From NCBI GenBank assembly GCA_039185015.1, contig JBCDAU010000035.1, forward strand, positions 1 through 58,235: 58,235 nucleotides of DNA, in the 5' to 3' direction. The number at the start of each line of letters is the position of its first letter. Position 1 is the stretch's first letter. A program made the position numbers and the translations under genes. The stretch comes from JBCBSZ01 sp039185015 (GTDB lineage Bacteria; Actinomycetota; Acidimicrobiia; Acidimicrobiales; Poriferisodalaceae). The notes under the pieces were generated by a model that saw nothing but the letters and a program-made list of their open reading frames with translations, searched no databases and was not told where the DNA came from. This document shows, one piece after another, positions 48,476 to 56,555 of the stretch.

Positions 48476-49384
48476 GTGAGCGAGCTCCGCATCGCCCTTC
48501 TCGGTTGTGGCATCTGGGGCGGCAAGATCCTCGGTCACCTCCTCGACCTGGCGATCGACGTCGTGGTGGTGGAGCCCGACCCGTCCCGCTCCGACGTCGC
48601 TCGCGCGGCTGGTGCGGCCGTCGCCACCGTCGACGCGCTCGGCACCGTCGACGGGGTGATCGTCGCGAGCCCGGCCACGGCGCACGCGGCCGATCTCGCG
48701 GCGGTGCTGCCGCTGGGGGTACCGGTCTTCTGCGAGAAGCCCTTCACCACCTCGGTGGCCGACGCCCACCGTGCTGCCGAGCTCGGCGGCGAGCGGATCC
48801 ACCTCATGCACATCTGGCGGTATCACCCCGGCATCGAGCTGCTCGGGGAGATCGCCCGCTCCGGTGAGCTGGGGTCGCCGCTCGGGCTGCGCTCGACCCG
48901 GGCCAACTGGACGAGTCCCCGCACCGACACCGACCCGGTGTGGACCCTCGCCCCGCACGATCTCACCATCGCCATCGAGGTGCTCGGGGTCGCTCCGACG
49001 CCGCGGGCCGCCGTCGCCGAGCTGCACGGCGGGCGACCCGTCGGGCTGTGGGGTCAGCTCGGTGGGGGTGACGAGCCGTTCCTCGTCGTCGAGAACTCGA
49101 CCCGCTTCGCCGACAAGCGACGCGAGGTCCGCCTGCACTGCTCCGACGGTGTGGCCGTGCTGCCCGGCCTCGACACCGACAGCATCGAGATCGCAGCAGG
49201 TCACGACGCCACACCGCTCATGTCGCGCCGCGCGTTCGGCGCCGCCGAGCCGCTGCGGCGTGAGCTGGTCGCCTTCCTGGAGCACCTCCGCGGCGGGCCG
49301 CCACCGAAGAGCGACGTCCACGAGGGTGTCGCGGTCGTCGAGGCCGTCGCCGAGCTGCGTCGTCTCGCCGGGGTCGCCCCGTGA
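48476..49384 (+). CDS. Gfo/Idh/MocA family sugar oxidoreductase
   Basis: This 302-residue protein has the Rossmann start 'RIALLGCGIWGGKILGHLLD' and the family motif 'GVPVFCEKPF' with the catalytic Lys, then 'HLMHIWRYHPGIELL'. Members oxidise or reduce sugar nucleotides, often at C3 (WbpB-like). With the divergent UDP-sugar dehydrogenase it may build a 3-keto or 3-amino uronic acid. GTG 48476 follows TACCGT ending 7 nt upstream (leaderless). Its stop overlaps the glycosyltransferase GTG by 4 bp. Confidence 0.88.
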   Translation: MSELRIALLGCGIWGGKILGHLLDLAIDVVVVEPDPSRSDVARAAGAAVATVDALGTVDGVIVASPATAHAADLAAVLPLGVPVFCEKPFTTSVADAHRAAELGGERIHLMHIWRYHPGIELLGEIARSGELGSPLGLRSTRANWTSPRTDTDPVWTLAPHDLTIAIEVLGVAPTPRAAVAELHGGRPVGLWGQLGGGDEPFLVVENSTRFADKRREVRLHCSDGVAVLPGLDTDSIEIAAGHDATPLMSRRAFGAAEPLRRELVAFLEHLRGGPPPKSDVHEGVAVVEAVAELRRLAGVAP

Positions 49385-50262
49385 GCGCGTGCCGGGCGTC
49401 GATCGTCGTGCCGACCACGGGCGACCGCGGGCCGCTGCTGCCGCTCAGCGTCGGCAGCGCGCTGCGTCAGAGCGTGGGCGACATCGAGGTCCTCGTCATC
49501 GGCGACGGCGTCGACGACGACACCGCAGCCATCGTCGAGTCGCTGGTGGAGGCCGACGAGCGCGTCCGCTTCTTCCGCTTCCCGAAGGACGATCGCCGCG
49601 GTGAGCTGAACCGACACGAGGTCCTGACCGACCACGCGCAAGGCCGCATCGTGACCTACCTCTGCGACCGCGACCTCTACCTCGGCAACCACATCGAGGC
49701 GATGGAGCAGGCACTCGTCGAGGCCGACTTCGGCCACACCCTGCGCTTCCGCGTCTCCGTCGACGGGGGCTTCACGGTCAACAACCGGATCGACCTGCGG
49801 CTGTCGGGGGAACGGCGTCGCTCGCACCGCTCACCGACGCTCGTCCCGCTGACCTTCGCCGGTCACACGCTCGATGCGTACCGACGGCTCCCGTTCGGCT
49901 GGCGCACGACACCGTCCGATCGGGCCACCGACCGCTACATGTTCGAGCAGTTCCTCGACCAGGGCTGGGTGCGGGTCGGCGTGCGGTCCGTGCCGACGGC
50001 GCTGACGTTCAAGCGCGGCGACCATCCCGGCTGGAGCACGGCACAGCGCCTCGAGGAGCTGGAGCGCTGGTATGCCCGCCTCGACGAACCCGACCTCGTC
50101 GCCACGCTGACGGCGGAGCTGCTGGAGGTGGTCGATGCGGACCGAGGCCGACTGGAGGCACTGCTCCGGCCGAGGACCAGCGAGGACCTGCGCCGACGGC
50201 TCCCCACCCCGGCCCGGTGGGCGGTCGACGCGACGGCACGGCTCGCCCGTCGCGTCCGCTGA
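49381..50262 (+). CDS. Family 2 glycosyltransferase
   Basis: A 293-residue GT-A glycosyltransferase with 'ASIVVPTTGDRGPLLPLSVG', 'EVLVIGDGVDDDT' and the metal-binding D-x-D in 'YLCDRDLYLGNH' (DRD). No membrane helix is seen, so it would act at the inner membrane face with a lipid-linked acceptor. Donor and acceptor cannot be told. Coupled by a 4-bp overlap to the oxidoreductase gene. Confidence 0.85.
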   Translation: MSACRASIVVPTTGDRGPLLPLSVGSALRQSVGDIEVLVIGDGVDDDTAAIVESLVEADERVRFFRFPKDDRRGELNRHEVLTDHAQGRIVTYLCDRDLYLGNHIEAMEQALVEADFGHTLRFRVSVDGGFTVNNRIDLRLSGERRRSHRSPTLVPLTFAGHTLDAYRRLPFGWRTTPSDRATDRYMFEQFLDQGWVRVGVRSVPTALTFKRGDHPGWSTAQRLEELERWYARLDEPDLVATLTAELLEVVDADRGRLEALLRPRTSEDLRRRLPTPARWAVDATARLARRVR

Positions 50263-50286
50263 GCACCGGCGGTCGCCGGCAGCGGA

Positions 50287-50865
50287 TCAGTCCAGCGAGT
50301 CGCGCAGCTCGGCGAGCGACGGGAAGGCGTCGGCTCGCGGGGACACGACCGTCGGCTCGAACGGCCACTCGATCCCGAGCTCGGGGTCGGACCAGTGGCA
50401 GCCGTTGTTGTCGTCGTCGCCGTAGAACTCGTGGGCCTCGGAGACGGCCTGCAGGTGGACGCTGGGCTCGTGGGCGAGCCAGCCGTGGACGATGCCCCGC
50501 GGGAACGTGAGGCAGAGGTCCTCGCCGCCGTGGAGCTCGTAGACCGCGCCCCGGCCGCGCGTCGGTGAGCCCGGACGGAGATCGTGCAGGCCGACGCTCA
50601 TGCGACCCGAGATCACCATGACGTACTCGTCGTGGCGGAGGTGCACGTGCATGCCGCGCAGCACGCCCGTACCGGACCGCACGAGGCTCCACTGCGTCGG
50701 GTCGATGCCGGTCTCCCAATGGGAGCAGAAGACCTCGGTGAAGGAGCCGCGATCGTCGTCGTGGCGGTCGAGGCGGAGGAGCCGGACCTCGTGGAGCTGA
50801 TCGCCGGCGACGAGCTCCGGTGGCCGGGAGGTCACGTCGAGGGAGGAAGGAAGCGCCGCGCACAT
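50287..50865 (-). CDS. RmlC-like dTDP-sugar 3,5-epimerase / cupin
   Basis: The 192-residue cupin resembles dTDP-4-dehydrorhamnose 3,5-epimerase: 'DRGSFTEVFCSHW', 'GVLRGMHVHLRHDEYVMVIS' (usual RGLHFQ, here RGMHVH), 'LHDLRPGSPTRGRG' and 'FPRGIVHGWLAHEP'. The changed active-site loop could mean a different keto-sugar or non-catalytic isomerase role. ATG 50865 is preceded by TAGCGT (50879-50874, minus strand) ending 8 nt upstream. It points against the surrounding plus-strand genes. Confidence 0.85.
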   Translation of the reverse strand: MCAALPSSLDVTSRPPELVAGDQLHEVRLLRLDRHDDDRGSFTEVFCSHWETGIDPTQWSLVRSGTGVLRGMHVHLRHDEYVMVISGRMSVGLHDLRPGSPTRGRGAVYELHGGEDLCLTFPRGIVHGWLAHEPSVHLQAVSEAHEFYGDDDNNGCHWSDPELGIEWPFEPTVVSPRADAFPSLAELRDSLD

Positions 50866-50872
50866 GGCGACG

Positions 50873-50879
50873 TACGCTA
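50873..50879. promoter_or_regulatory. Overlapping divergent -10 elements (TACGCTA)
   Basis: The same bases give TACGCT (50873-50878) on the plus strand and TAGCGT (50879-50874) on the minus strand. The minus copy ends 8 nt before the epimerase ATG. The plus copy predicts transcription from about 50885 toward the next gene. Only one polymerase could use the site at a time. Confidence 0.5.
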
Positions 50880-50885
50880 AGGCTC

Positions 50886-51518
50886 ATCGTCAGCGAGGTC
50901 CGGTGGGTTGGTCTCACGTTGGGTGAGCTTGTCCCTCCGTTCTCGGTGGGCTGGGGCACAGTGGTGCCGGTGCACGGAGATCACGACGACCCGACCGTGT
51001 GGACGCGCTGGTGCCGCGCCGCGGCCCGGCGACTTCCCCGACGCGTCGCCCTCCGTCTGCCGGAGCAGCTGGGTGCTCGGGTCCTGTCCTGGCGCGACCC
51101 CGGCCGAGCCGCGACCTCGGACCATCGGGTGGTGGCCGCGCCGACGCCGTTCGATCTCGAGGTCTACTGGCTCCGGAACGGGGAGACGGAAGGTCCGGCG
51201 GCGTCGCTGTGGCTCGGTTCGCTCGAGGTGATGCGGATCGACGGGCTGTTCGGCGAGCCGCACGTGCACTACGACCTGGCCTGGTCCCGTGCCCGTCGTC
51301 GGGCCAACTTCGCCGCTCATCGGGTGATCGAGATCGATGACGTGCCGTCGTGGATCGCGGACGAGCTCCGGCTGAACCTCCGCTACGCCCTCTCGCTCCA
51401 GCGCTCGCGCCGGCTCCGCGAGCTGGAGATCGACCAGTCGGAGCTCGACGCCGCAGCGCACGAGGTCGAGGGGTGGGCCCGGGACGCGGTGGACCACTGG
51501 TCGGCGTCGGCGACGTGA
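50886..51518 (+). CDS. Hypothetical protein in the glycan locus, start uncertain
   Basis: An unfamiliar soluble protein of about 210 residues. Visible parts are 'PFDLEVYWLRNGETEGPAAS', 'WLGSLEVMRIDGLFGEPHVH' and 'LRLNLRYALSLQRSRRLREL'. The frame is open upstream to GTG 50820, but the predicted promoter at 50873-50878 would place transcription start near 50885. That leaves ATC 50886, TTG 50919 or GTG 50946 as starts; I give the 5'-most transcribed codon and do not know which is used. Its stop overlaps the next gene's GTG by 4 bp. Function unknown. Confidence 0.6.
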   Translation: MVSEVRWVGLTLGELVPPFSVGWGTVVPVHGDHDDPTVWTRWCRAAARRLPRRVALRLPEQLGARVLSWRDPGRAATSDHRVVAAPTPFDLEVYWLRNGETEGPAASLWLGSLEVMRIDGLFGEPHVHYDLAWSRARRRANFAAHRVIEIDDVPSWIADELRLNLRYALSLQRSRRLRELEIDQSELDAAAHEVEGWARDAVDHWSASAT

Positions 51519-52555
51519 CCGAGATCCGACGAGTGGCGTCGACGCTCGGCGCCGACGACGACGCTCGGGCCCGCATCGACGAGATCTTCGATCCGGCCCC
51601 GGTCACGCACGTCGCCGCGGGTGACCGCCGTGGCGTCGAGGCCGTGCTCGACCAGGTGGATGTCGCCGTTCTTCGGGGCAATGCATGGCCGGCCTTCCTC
51701 GACCGACCGCAACTGCGGTGGGTCCACTGCGGCCACGCCGGCCTCGACGGGTACGCGCCGGAGCAGCTCATCGAGCAGGTCGTGCTGACGTCGTCGTCCG
51801 GCCGCTCGGCGCAGGCGTTGGCGGAGCACGCCGTCGCGCTCACGCTGGCGCTGTGTCACGACCTCGAGCGGTTCGGCCGGGCCCGGCGCCTCCGCGCCTG
51901 GGGCGTGGACGGTGCTCGGGACCTGCGGGGCCTCGGCTCGCGGACGGTCCTCATCGTGGGGACGGGCCACACGGGGCGAGCGCTCGCGCGGCTGTTGGCG
52001 GCCTTCGGCTGTCGCGTGGTCGGGTTCCGACGCTCGGCCGAGCCGGCCGAGGGGTTCACCGACGTCCGGTCGATCGAGGGCGGTGACCGCCTGATCGACG
52101 TGGTGGCCGACGTCGACGTGGTCGTGCTGGCCGCCTCGTTGAACCGATCGAGCCTCGGGATGCTCGACGCCGAGGTGTTGTCGGCGATGCGCCCCGGTGC
52201 GCTCCTCGTCAACGTCGCCCGTGGTGCCCTGGTGGACGAGGACGCCCTGGTCGCCGCGCTGCGATCCGGACGCCTGGGCGGGGCGGCCCTCGACGTGGTG
52301 ACGGAGGAGCCCCTGCCCGTCCGTCACCCACTGTGGTCGGCTCCCCGGTTGGTGATGACCCCGCACGTCACACCACCGGTCCACGACCGGGCTGCGGCCA
52401 CGCTCGAGATCCTCGCCGAGAACGTCCGCCGATACCGCTCCGACCAGGAGCTCTTCAACCGCCTGGGCCCGTCCGACGCGCTCGAACCCGTCTCGCGACG
52501 GCCGATCCGGCGTCTCGACGGGGTCTGGCGTCGGATGGCTCGCCGGTTCGTCTGA
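51515..52555 (+). CDS. D-2-hydroxyacid dehydrogenase family protein
   Basis: The 346-residue enzyme has the NAD-binding 'TVLIVGTGHTGRALARLLAA' and the family motifs 'MRPGALLVNVARGALVDEDA', 'ALDVVTEEPLPVRHPLW' and 'MTPHVTPP' with the catalytic His. The variant G-T-G-H-T-G replaces G-x-G-x-x-G with His. Relatives act on phosphoglycerate, glyoxylate or similar 2-keto acids; here it may supply or modify a glycan building block. GTG 51515 is coupled to the preceding gene. Confidence 0.87.
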   Translation: MTEIRRVASTLGADDDARARIDEIFDPAPVTHVAAGDRRGVEAVLDQVDVAVLRGNAWPAFLDRPQLRWVHCGHAGLDGYAPEQLIEQVVLTSSSGRSAQALAEHAVALTLALCHDLERFGRARRLRAWGVDGARDLRGLGSRTVLIVGTGHTGRALARLLAAFGCRVVGFRRSAEPAEGFTDVRSIEGGDRLIDVVADVDVVVLAASLNRSSLGMLDAEVLSAMRPGALLVNVARGALVDEDALVAALRSGRLGGAALDVVTEEPLPVRHPLWSAPRLVMTPHVTPPVHDRAAATLEILAENVRRYRSDQELFNRLGPSDALEPVSRRPIRRLDGVWRRMARRFV

Positions 52556-52636
52556 GTCCACGGTCGTCCCGACACCGAGCGTGCTACGACCGGCCTGTTC
52601 CTCGGGCGGCGAGCCGACTACGCTCGGTAGTGGTGG

Positions 52637-55600
52637 GTGAGCGCTGAGTGGCGTTCTGTGCGGGTGCGAGGAGCGGTCATGGACGAAGCCGAGGATGCCC
52701 CGGGGTGGCGGCAGGCCGACTCCGTGCTGCGCGTCGCCTTCCGGAACCGTGACCGGCTGACGATGTCGGCCGACGTCATCGCCTGGGTGCTGGCGGTCGT
52801 CGTCGCCTCGGGCGCACGGTTCGAGTACGAGGCCTTCCGCGTCGACGCGGTTGGTCTCGCCCGCTACCTGGTGGTCGTCGTCTTCCTCCAACTCGCCATC
52901 GGGTACGGCCTCGGTCTCTACCGGGGTCGCTGGCGGGTCGCCGCGTTCGACGAGACGCTCGTGCTCTTCGTCACGGCCGCGATGGTGACGGTGCTCGGCA
53001 CCATGGCCGACGTCCTGATCGTCGACCGGGCGGTGCCCGTGTCGGTCGCGCTCGCGTCCGGTCCGCTCGCGCTCGTCCTGATGGCCGCGGCCCGGCTCGG
53101 ATGGCGGCTCTACATCGAGCATCGACGCCGGCCCGACCCGGACAGCGACGAGAACACCCGCGTCGTCGTCTACGGCGCCGGTGACGCCGGCATGCAGGTG
53201 ATCCGGTCGATGCTCGGCCACTCGAGCAGCAAGTACGTCCCCGTCGCCATCGTCGACGACGACCGCAAGATCGCCGGCCGCCGCATCCGCGGGATCGAGG
53301 TCGAGGGCACCTTCGCATCGCTCGCCGACGTCGCCCGACGCCATCGGGCCAGCGGCGTCCTGATCGCCATCCCGTCGGCCAAGCCCGAGACGGTCCGCGT
53401 CGCCTCGGCCCGGGCCGCCGACCTCGGCCTCAAGGTCTGGGTCCTGCCCCACGTGTCGCAGGTCCTCGACGGTCGCATCGACGTCACCGACATCCGTGAG
53501 GTGAGCTACGCCGATCTCCTGGGTCGCCACGAGGTCCGCTCCGACCTCGAGGCCATCAGCGGGTACCTGACCGGACGCCGCGTGCTCGTCACCGGTGCGG
53601 GTGGCTCGATCGGCTCCGAGCTCTCCCGGCAGCTGTACCGCCTCGCTCCCGCCGAGCTCGTGCTCCTCGATCGCGACGAGTCGGCGCTGCACTCGGTCCA
53701 GCTCGACCTCGAGGGACGGGCGCTGCTCGACAGCCGCAACCTCGTGGTCGCCGACGTCCGCGACGCCGACCGCATGATCGAGGTCTTCGAGGAGCACCGT
53801 CCCGAGGTGGTCTTCCACGCCGCCGCCCTCAAGCACCTGCCGCTCCTCGAGATGCACCCGCACGAGGCGATCAAGACCAATGTGTGGGGAACCCGCAACG
53901 TCCTGGCCGCCGCCGAGGCCACCGGAGTGGATCGCTTCGTCAACGTCTCCACCGACAAGGCGGCCGACCCAGTGAGCGTGCTCGGCTTCACCAAGCGGAT
54001 CGCCGAACGGCTGACGGCCGACGTCGAGCGTCGGGCCGACGGAACCTGGGTCTCGGTCCGGTTCGGCAACGTGCTGGGCAGCCGTGGCTCGGTGCTCACC
54101 ACCTTCCAGCGCCAGATCGCCGCCGGTGGTCCGGTGACCGTCACCCACCCCGACATGACCCGGTTCTTCATGACGGTGGAGGAGGCGGTCGAGCTGGTCA
54201 TCCAGGCCGGCGCGGTGGGTCGTGGCGGTGAGGTGCTCGTCCTGGACATGGGCGAACCGGTCCGGATCGACGAGGTCGCCCGTCGCTTGATCGCCGAGAG
54301 CGATCGACCGGTCGAGATCACCTACACGGGGCTTCGCTCCGGCGAGAAGGTCGACGAGGTGCTCTTCGGCGCCGGCGAGGACGACGATCGGCCCGCTCAT
54401 CCGCAGGTCTCGCACGCCGCGGTCCCACCACTGTCGGTCGCTGAGCTCGTCGGGCTCGCCGACGACGCCGATCCGGTCGATGGGCTCATCGCGCTCTGCG
54501 CCAACGCCGCGAGGCGATGGTCGGCACCCAGCGACACGATCGACCTCCGCGGCGCGCCCGACACGCTCCCCGAGATCGATGTCCGCCTCGCCCGTCCGGA
54601 CGTGGGTGACGAGGAGATCGCGCTGATCCGCAACGTGTTCAGCTCGGGTCAGCTCACCAACGGTCCGGCAACCCGCCGATTCGAGGAGGCGTTCGCCGAA
54701 CGGCACGGCTGCGAGCACGCGGTCGCCGTCGCCAACGGCACGATCGCGCTCGCGGCGATGTACACCGCGCTCGACATCGGACCGGGCGACGAGATCATCG
54801 TGCCGTCGATGACCTTCATCTCGTCGGCCACCTCGATCCTGCACGTCGGCGCCACACCCGTGTTCGCCGAGATCCGGCCCGACACCTTCAACCTCGACCC
54901 GGTCGACGTCGAACGCCGCATCACACCGCGCACCAAGGCCGTGCTCGCCGTGCACTACGGCGGGCAGCCGGCCGATCTCGACGAGCTCGCCACCATCTGC
55001 GACCGGCACGGCATCGCCCTGCTCGAGGACGCGGCCGAGGCCCACGGCGCGACCTACCGGGGTCGCCCGGTCGGCGCCATCGGCCGCGCCGGCATGTTCA
55101 GCTTCACGCCGACGAAGAACATCACGACCGGCGAGGGCGGCATCGTCACCACCGACGACCCGGATCTCGCCGAACGGCTCCGGCTCCTTCGCAACCACGG
55201 GATGACGGCGCCGTACCGCCACGAGCTGCTCGGCCACAACTGGCGCATGAGCGACGTGACCGCCGCGATGGGTGTCGCCCAACTCGGCAAGCTCGACCAG
55301 ATCCTCGTGCGCAAGCGCGAGCGTGCGGCGTGGATGAGTGAGCGCCTCGCCAGGATCGACGGCATCACGCCGCCGCTCGCCCAGGACGACCGCCAGCACG
55401 TCTACATGCTCTACACGACCCTGGTCGACGGCGATCGTGACGGGCTCGCCTCGGCGCTGCGAGCCGACGGGATCGAGTCGCGGGTGTACTTCCCGCCTGC
55501 GCATCTGCAGCCCGTCTTCGCCGGTTCACCGGGTGACCTGCCGGTGACCGAAGCGACCTTCGCCCGGATGCTCTCGCTCCCGATGCACAGTCGCCTCACA

Positions 55601-55678
55601 GACCCCGAGCTCGCCCGGATCGAGCGCGTCGTCCGCGACGTGTCGCACACGGAGCCGAGCCAGGCCGGTCGTGGCTAG
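52637..55678 (+). CDS. Fused nucleotide-sugar 4,6-dehydratase (PglF/CapD type) and aminotransferase (PglE/DegT type)
   Basis: The 1013-residue protein joins two enzymes. Residues about 30-155 hold four membrane helices, then a Rossmann-type co-domain and the CapD dehydratase domain (about 312-600: 'VLVTGAGGSIGSELSRQLYR', 'VNVSTDKAADPVSVLGFTKR', 'VRFGNVLGSRGSV'). From about 642 a DegT/DnrJ/EryC1 aminotransferase begins ('LARPDVGDEEIALI') with PLP-Lys827 in 'FSFTPTKNITTGEGG'. In Campylobacter these steps are the separate enzymes PglF and PglE, which convert UDP-GlcNAc to UDP-4-amino-4,6-dideoxy sugar. One chain would pass the unstable 4-keto intermediate directly. Start GTG 52637 or ATG 52679. 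Confidence 0.88.
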   Translation: MSAEWRSVRVRGAVMDEAEDAPGWRQADSVLRVAFRNRDRLTMSADVIAWVLAVVVASGARFEYEAFRVDAVGLARYLVVVVFLQLAIGYGLGLYRGRWRVAAFDETLVLFVTAAMVTVLGTMADVLIVDRAVPVSVALASGPLALVLMAAARLGWRLYIEHRRRPDPDSDENTRVVVYGAGDAGMQVIRSMLGHSSSKYVPVAIVDDDRKIAGRRIRGIEVEGTFASLADVARRHRASGVLIAIPSAKPETVRVASARAADLGLKVWVLPHVSQVLDGRIDVTDIREVSYADLLGRHEVRSDLEAISGYLTGRRVLVTGAGGSIGSELSRQLYRLAPAELVLLDRDESALHSVQLDLEGRALLDSRNLVVADVRDADRMIEVFEEHRPEVVFHAAALKHLPLLEMHPHEAIKTNVWGTRNVLAAAEATGVDRFVNVSTDKAADPVSVLGFTKRIAERLTADVERRADGTWVSVRFGNVLGSRGSVLTTFQRQIAAGGPVTVTHPDMTRFFMTVEEAVELVIQAGAVGRGGEVLVLDMGEPVRIDEVARRLIAESDRPVEITYTGLRSGEKVDEVLFGAGEDDDRPAHPQVSHAAVPPLSVAELVGLADDADPVDGLIALCANAARRWSAPSDTIDLRGAPDTLPEIDVRLARPDVGDEEIALIRNVFSSGQLTNGPATRRFEEAFAERHGCEHAVAVANGTIALAAMYTALDIGPGDEIIVPSMTFISSATSILHVGATPVFAEIRPDTFNLDPVDVERRITPRTKAVLAVHYGGQPADLDELATICDRHGIALLEDAAEAHGATYRGRPVGAIGRAGMFSFTPTKNITTGEGGIVTTDDPDLAERLRLLRNHGMTAPYRHELLGHNWRMSDVTAAMGVAQLGKLDQILVRKRERAAWMSERLARIDGITPPLAQDDRQHVYMLYTTLVDGDRDGLASALRADGIESRVYFPPAHLQPVFAGSPGDLPVTEATFARMLSLPMHSRLTDPELARIERVVRDVSHTEPSQAGRG

Positions 55679-56555
55679 GCCGCTCCCCGCGAGCGAGTTC
55701 CAGGTCGCCGAGGCACGAAGCGGCGGTCCGCGCTGGCCCGACTTCATCATCCTCGGGGCGATGAAGGCGGGGACCACCAGCCTCTTCGACTGGCTCGGCG
55801 CCTGCCCCGAGGTGGAGCTGCCGGCCGTGAAGGAGCCGGCGACGCTCTGCGCCCACGACCTGGGTCCGGACGACTGGTCGCGGTACCTCTCGCTGTTCGC
55901 CACCACCGCGGTCACCGGCGAGGCGTCCGTGCGTTACGGCTGGCCGAGTGAGGCCGCCCGGGTGGCGACGCGGGTGTCTGCAGCACCTCGCCGCCCCGCG
56001 TTGATCTTCGTCGCCCGGGAGCCGGTCGATCGACTGCGCTCCGACTATCGCCACAACGTGCTGAAGGGACGCGAGACGAGGCCCTTCGCCCGGGCTGTCG
56101 CCGACCCGGCGTCCGCCGCCGTCCAGCGCAGCCAGTACAGCGCCACGCTGTCGACCTACCGCGGCGTGCTGGGCGAGACGCCGCTGTTGCTGCGCTTCGA
56201 GGACCTCGTCGGCGACGACGGCTCGGCGTGGAGGTCGGTGCTGTCGCACCTCGGCCTCGACACCCGGCCGCGACCGTCGTCCAACGCCAACCCGACGATC
56301 GGACGCCGATCGACGACCGCACTCGGAAGCCGTTCGATCGACGGCGGCGGAGCGATCGCCTCGCTGATCCGGACGGCATCGCGCCGCGCGCCGACGTCGA
56401 TGCGATCGGCCGCTCGGCGGCTCCACGACCGCCGACGCGGCGACACCATCGCCGAGCTCCTCGAGTCGGGCGCGGCCCCGTTGCCGACCGCCACCGCCGA
56501 CGCCCTCGACGCCGAGCGTCAGCGCCTCCGGGCGGACTGGGAGCTCGCGTGGTGA
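55671..56555 (+). CDS. Sulfotransferase-like protein 1
   Basis: A 294-residue PAPS-dependent sulfotransferase-type protein. The 5'-phosphosulfate loop is 'FIILGAMKAGTTSLFDWLG' and the 3'-phosphate motif is 'FVAREPVDRLRSDYRHNVLK'; 'LLRFEDLV' is a further match. It would transfer sulfate to a glycan. It overlaps the end of the fusion gene by 8 bp and the next gene by 4 bp. The C-terminal third is rich in Arg and Ser. GTG 55671 is chosen for the overlap and because the PAPS loop lies about 30 residues in. Confidence 0.82.
   Translation: MARPLPASEFQVAEARSGGPRWPDFIILGAMKAGTTSLFDWLGACPEVELPAVKEPATLCAHDLGPDDWSRYLSLFATTAVTGEASVRYGWPSEAARVATRVSAAPRRPALIFVAREPVDRLRSDYRHNVLKGRETRPFARAVADPASAAVQRSQYSATLSTYRGVLGETPLLLRFEDLVGDDGSAWRSVLSHLGLDTRPRPSSNANPTIGRRSTTALGSRSIDGGGAIASLIRTASRRAPTSMRSAARRLHDRRRGDTIAELLESGAAPLPTATADALDAERQRLRADWELAW

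Noticed and set aside
51383..55504. Very long minus-strand open frame (1373 codons)
   Set aside because: It lies opposite the fused dehydratase/aminotransferase and neighbouring genes, is rich in Arg, Asp, His and Val repeats typical of antisense frames in GC-rich DNA, and shows no domain.
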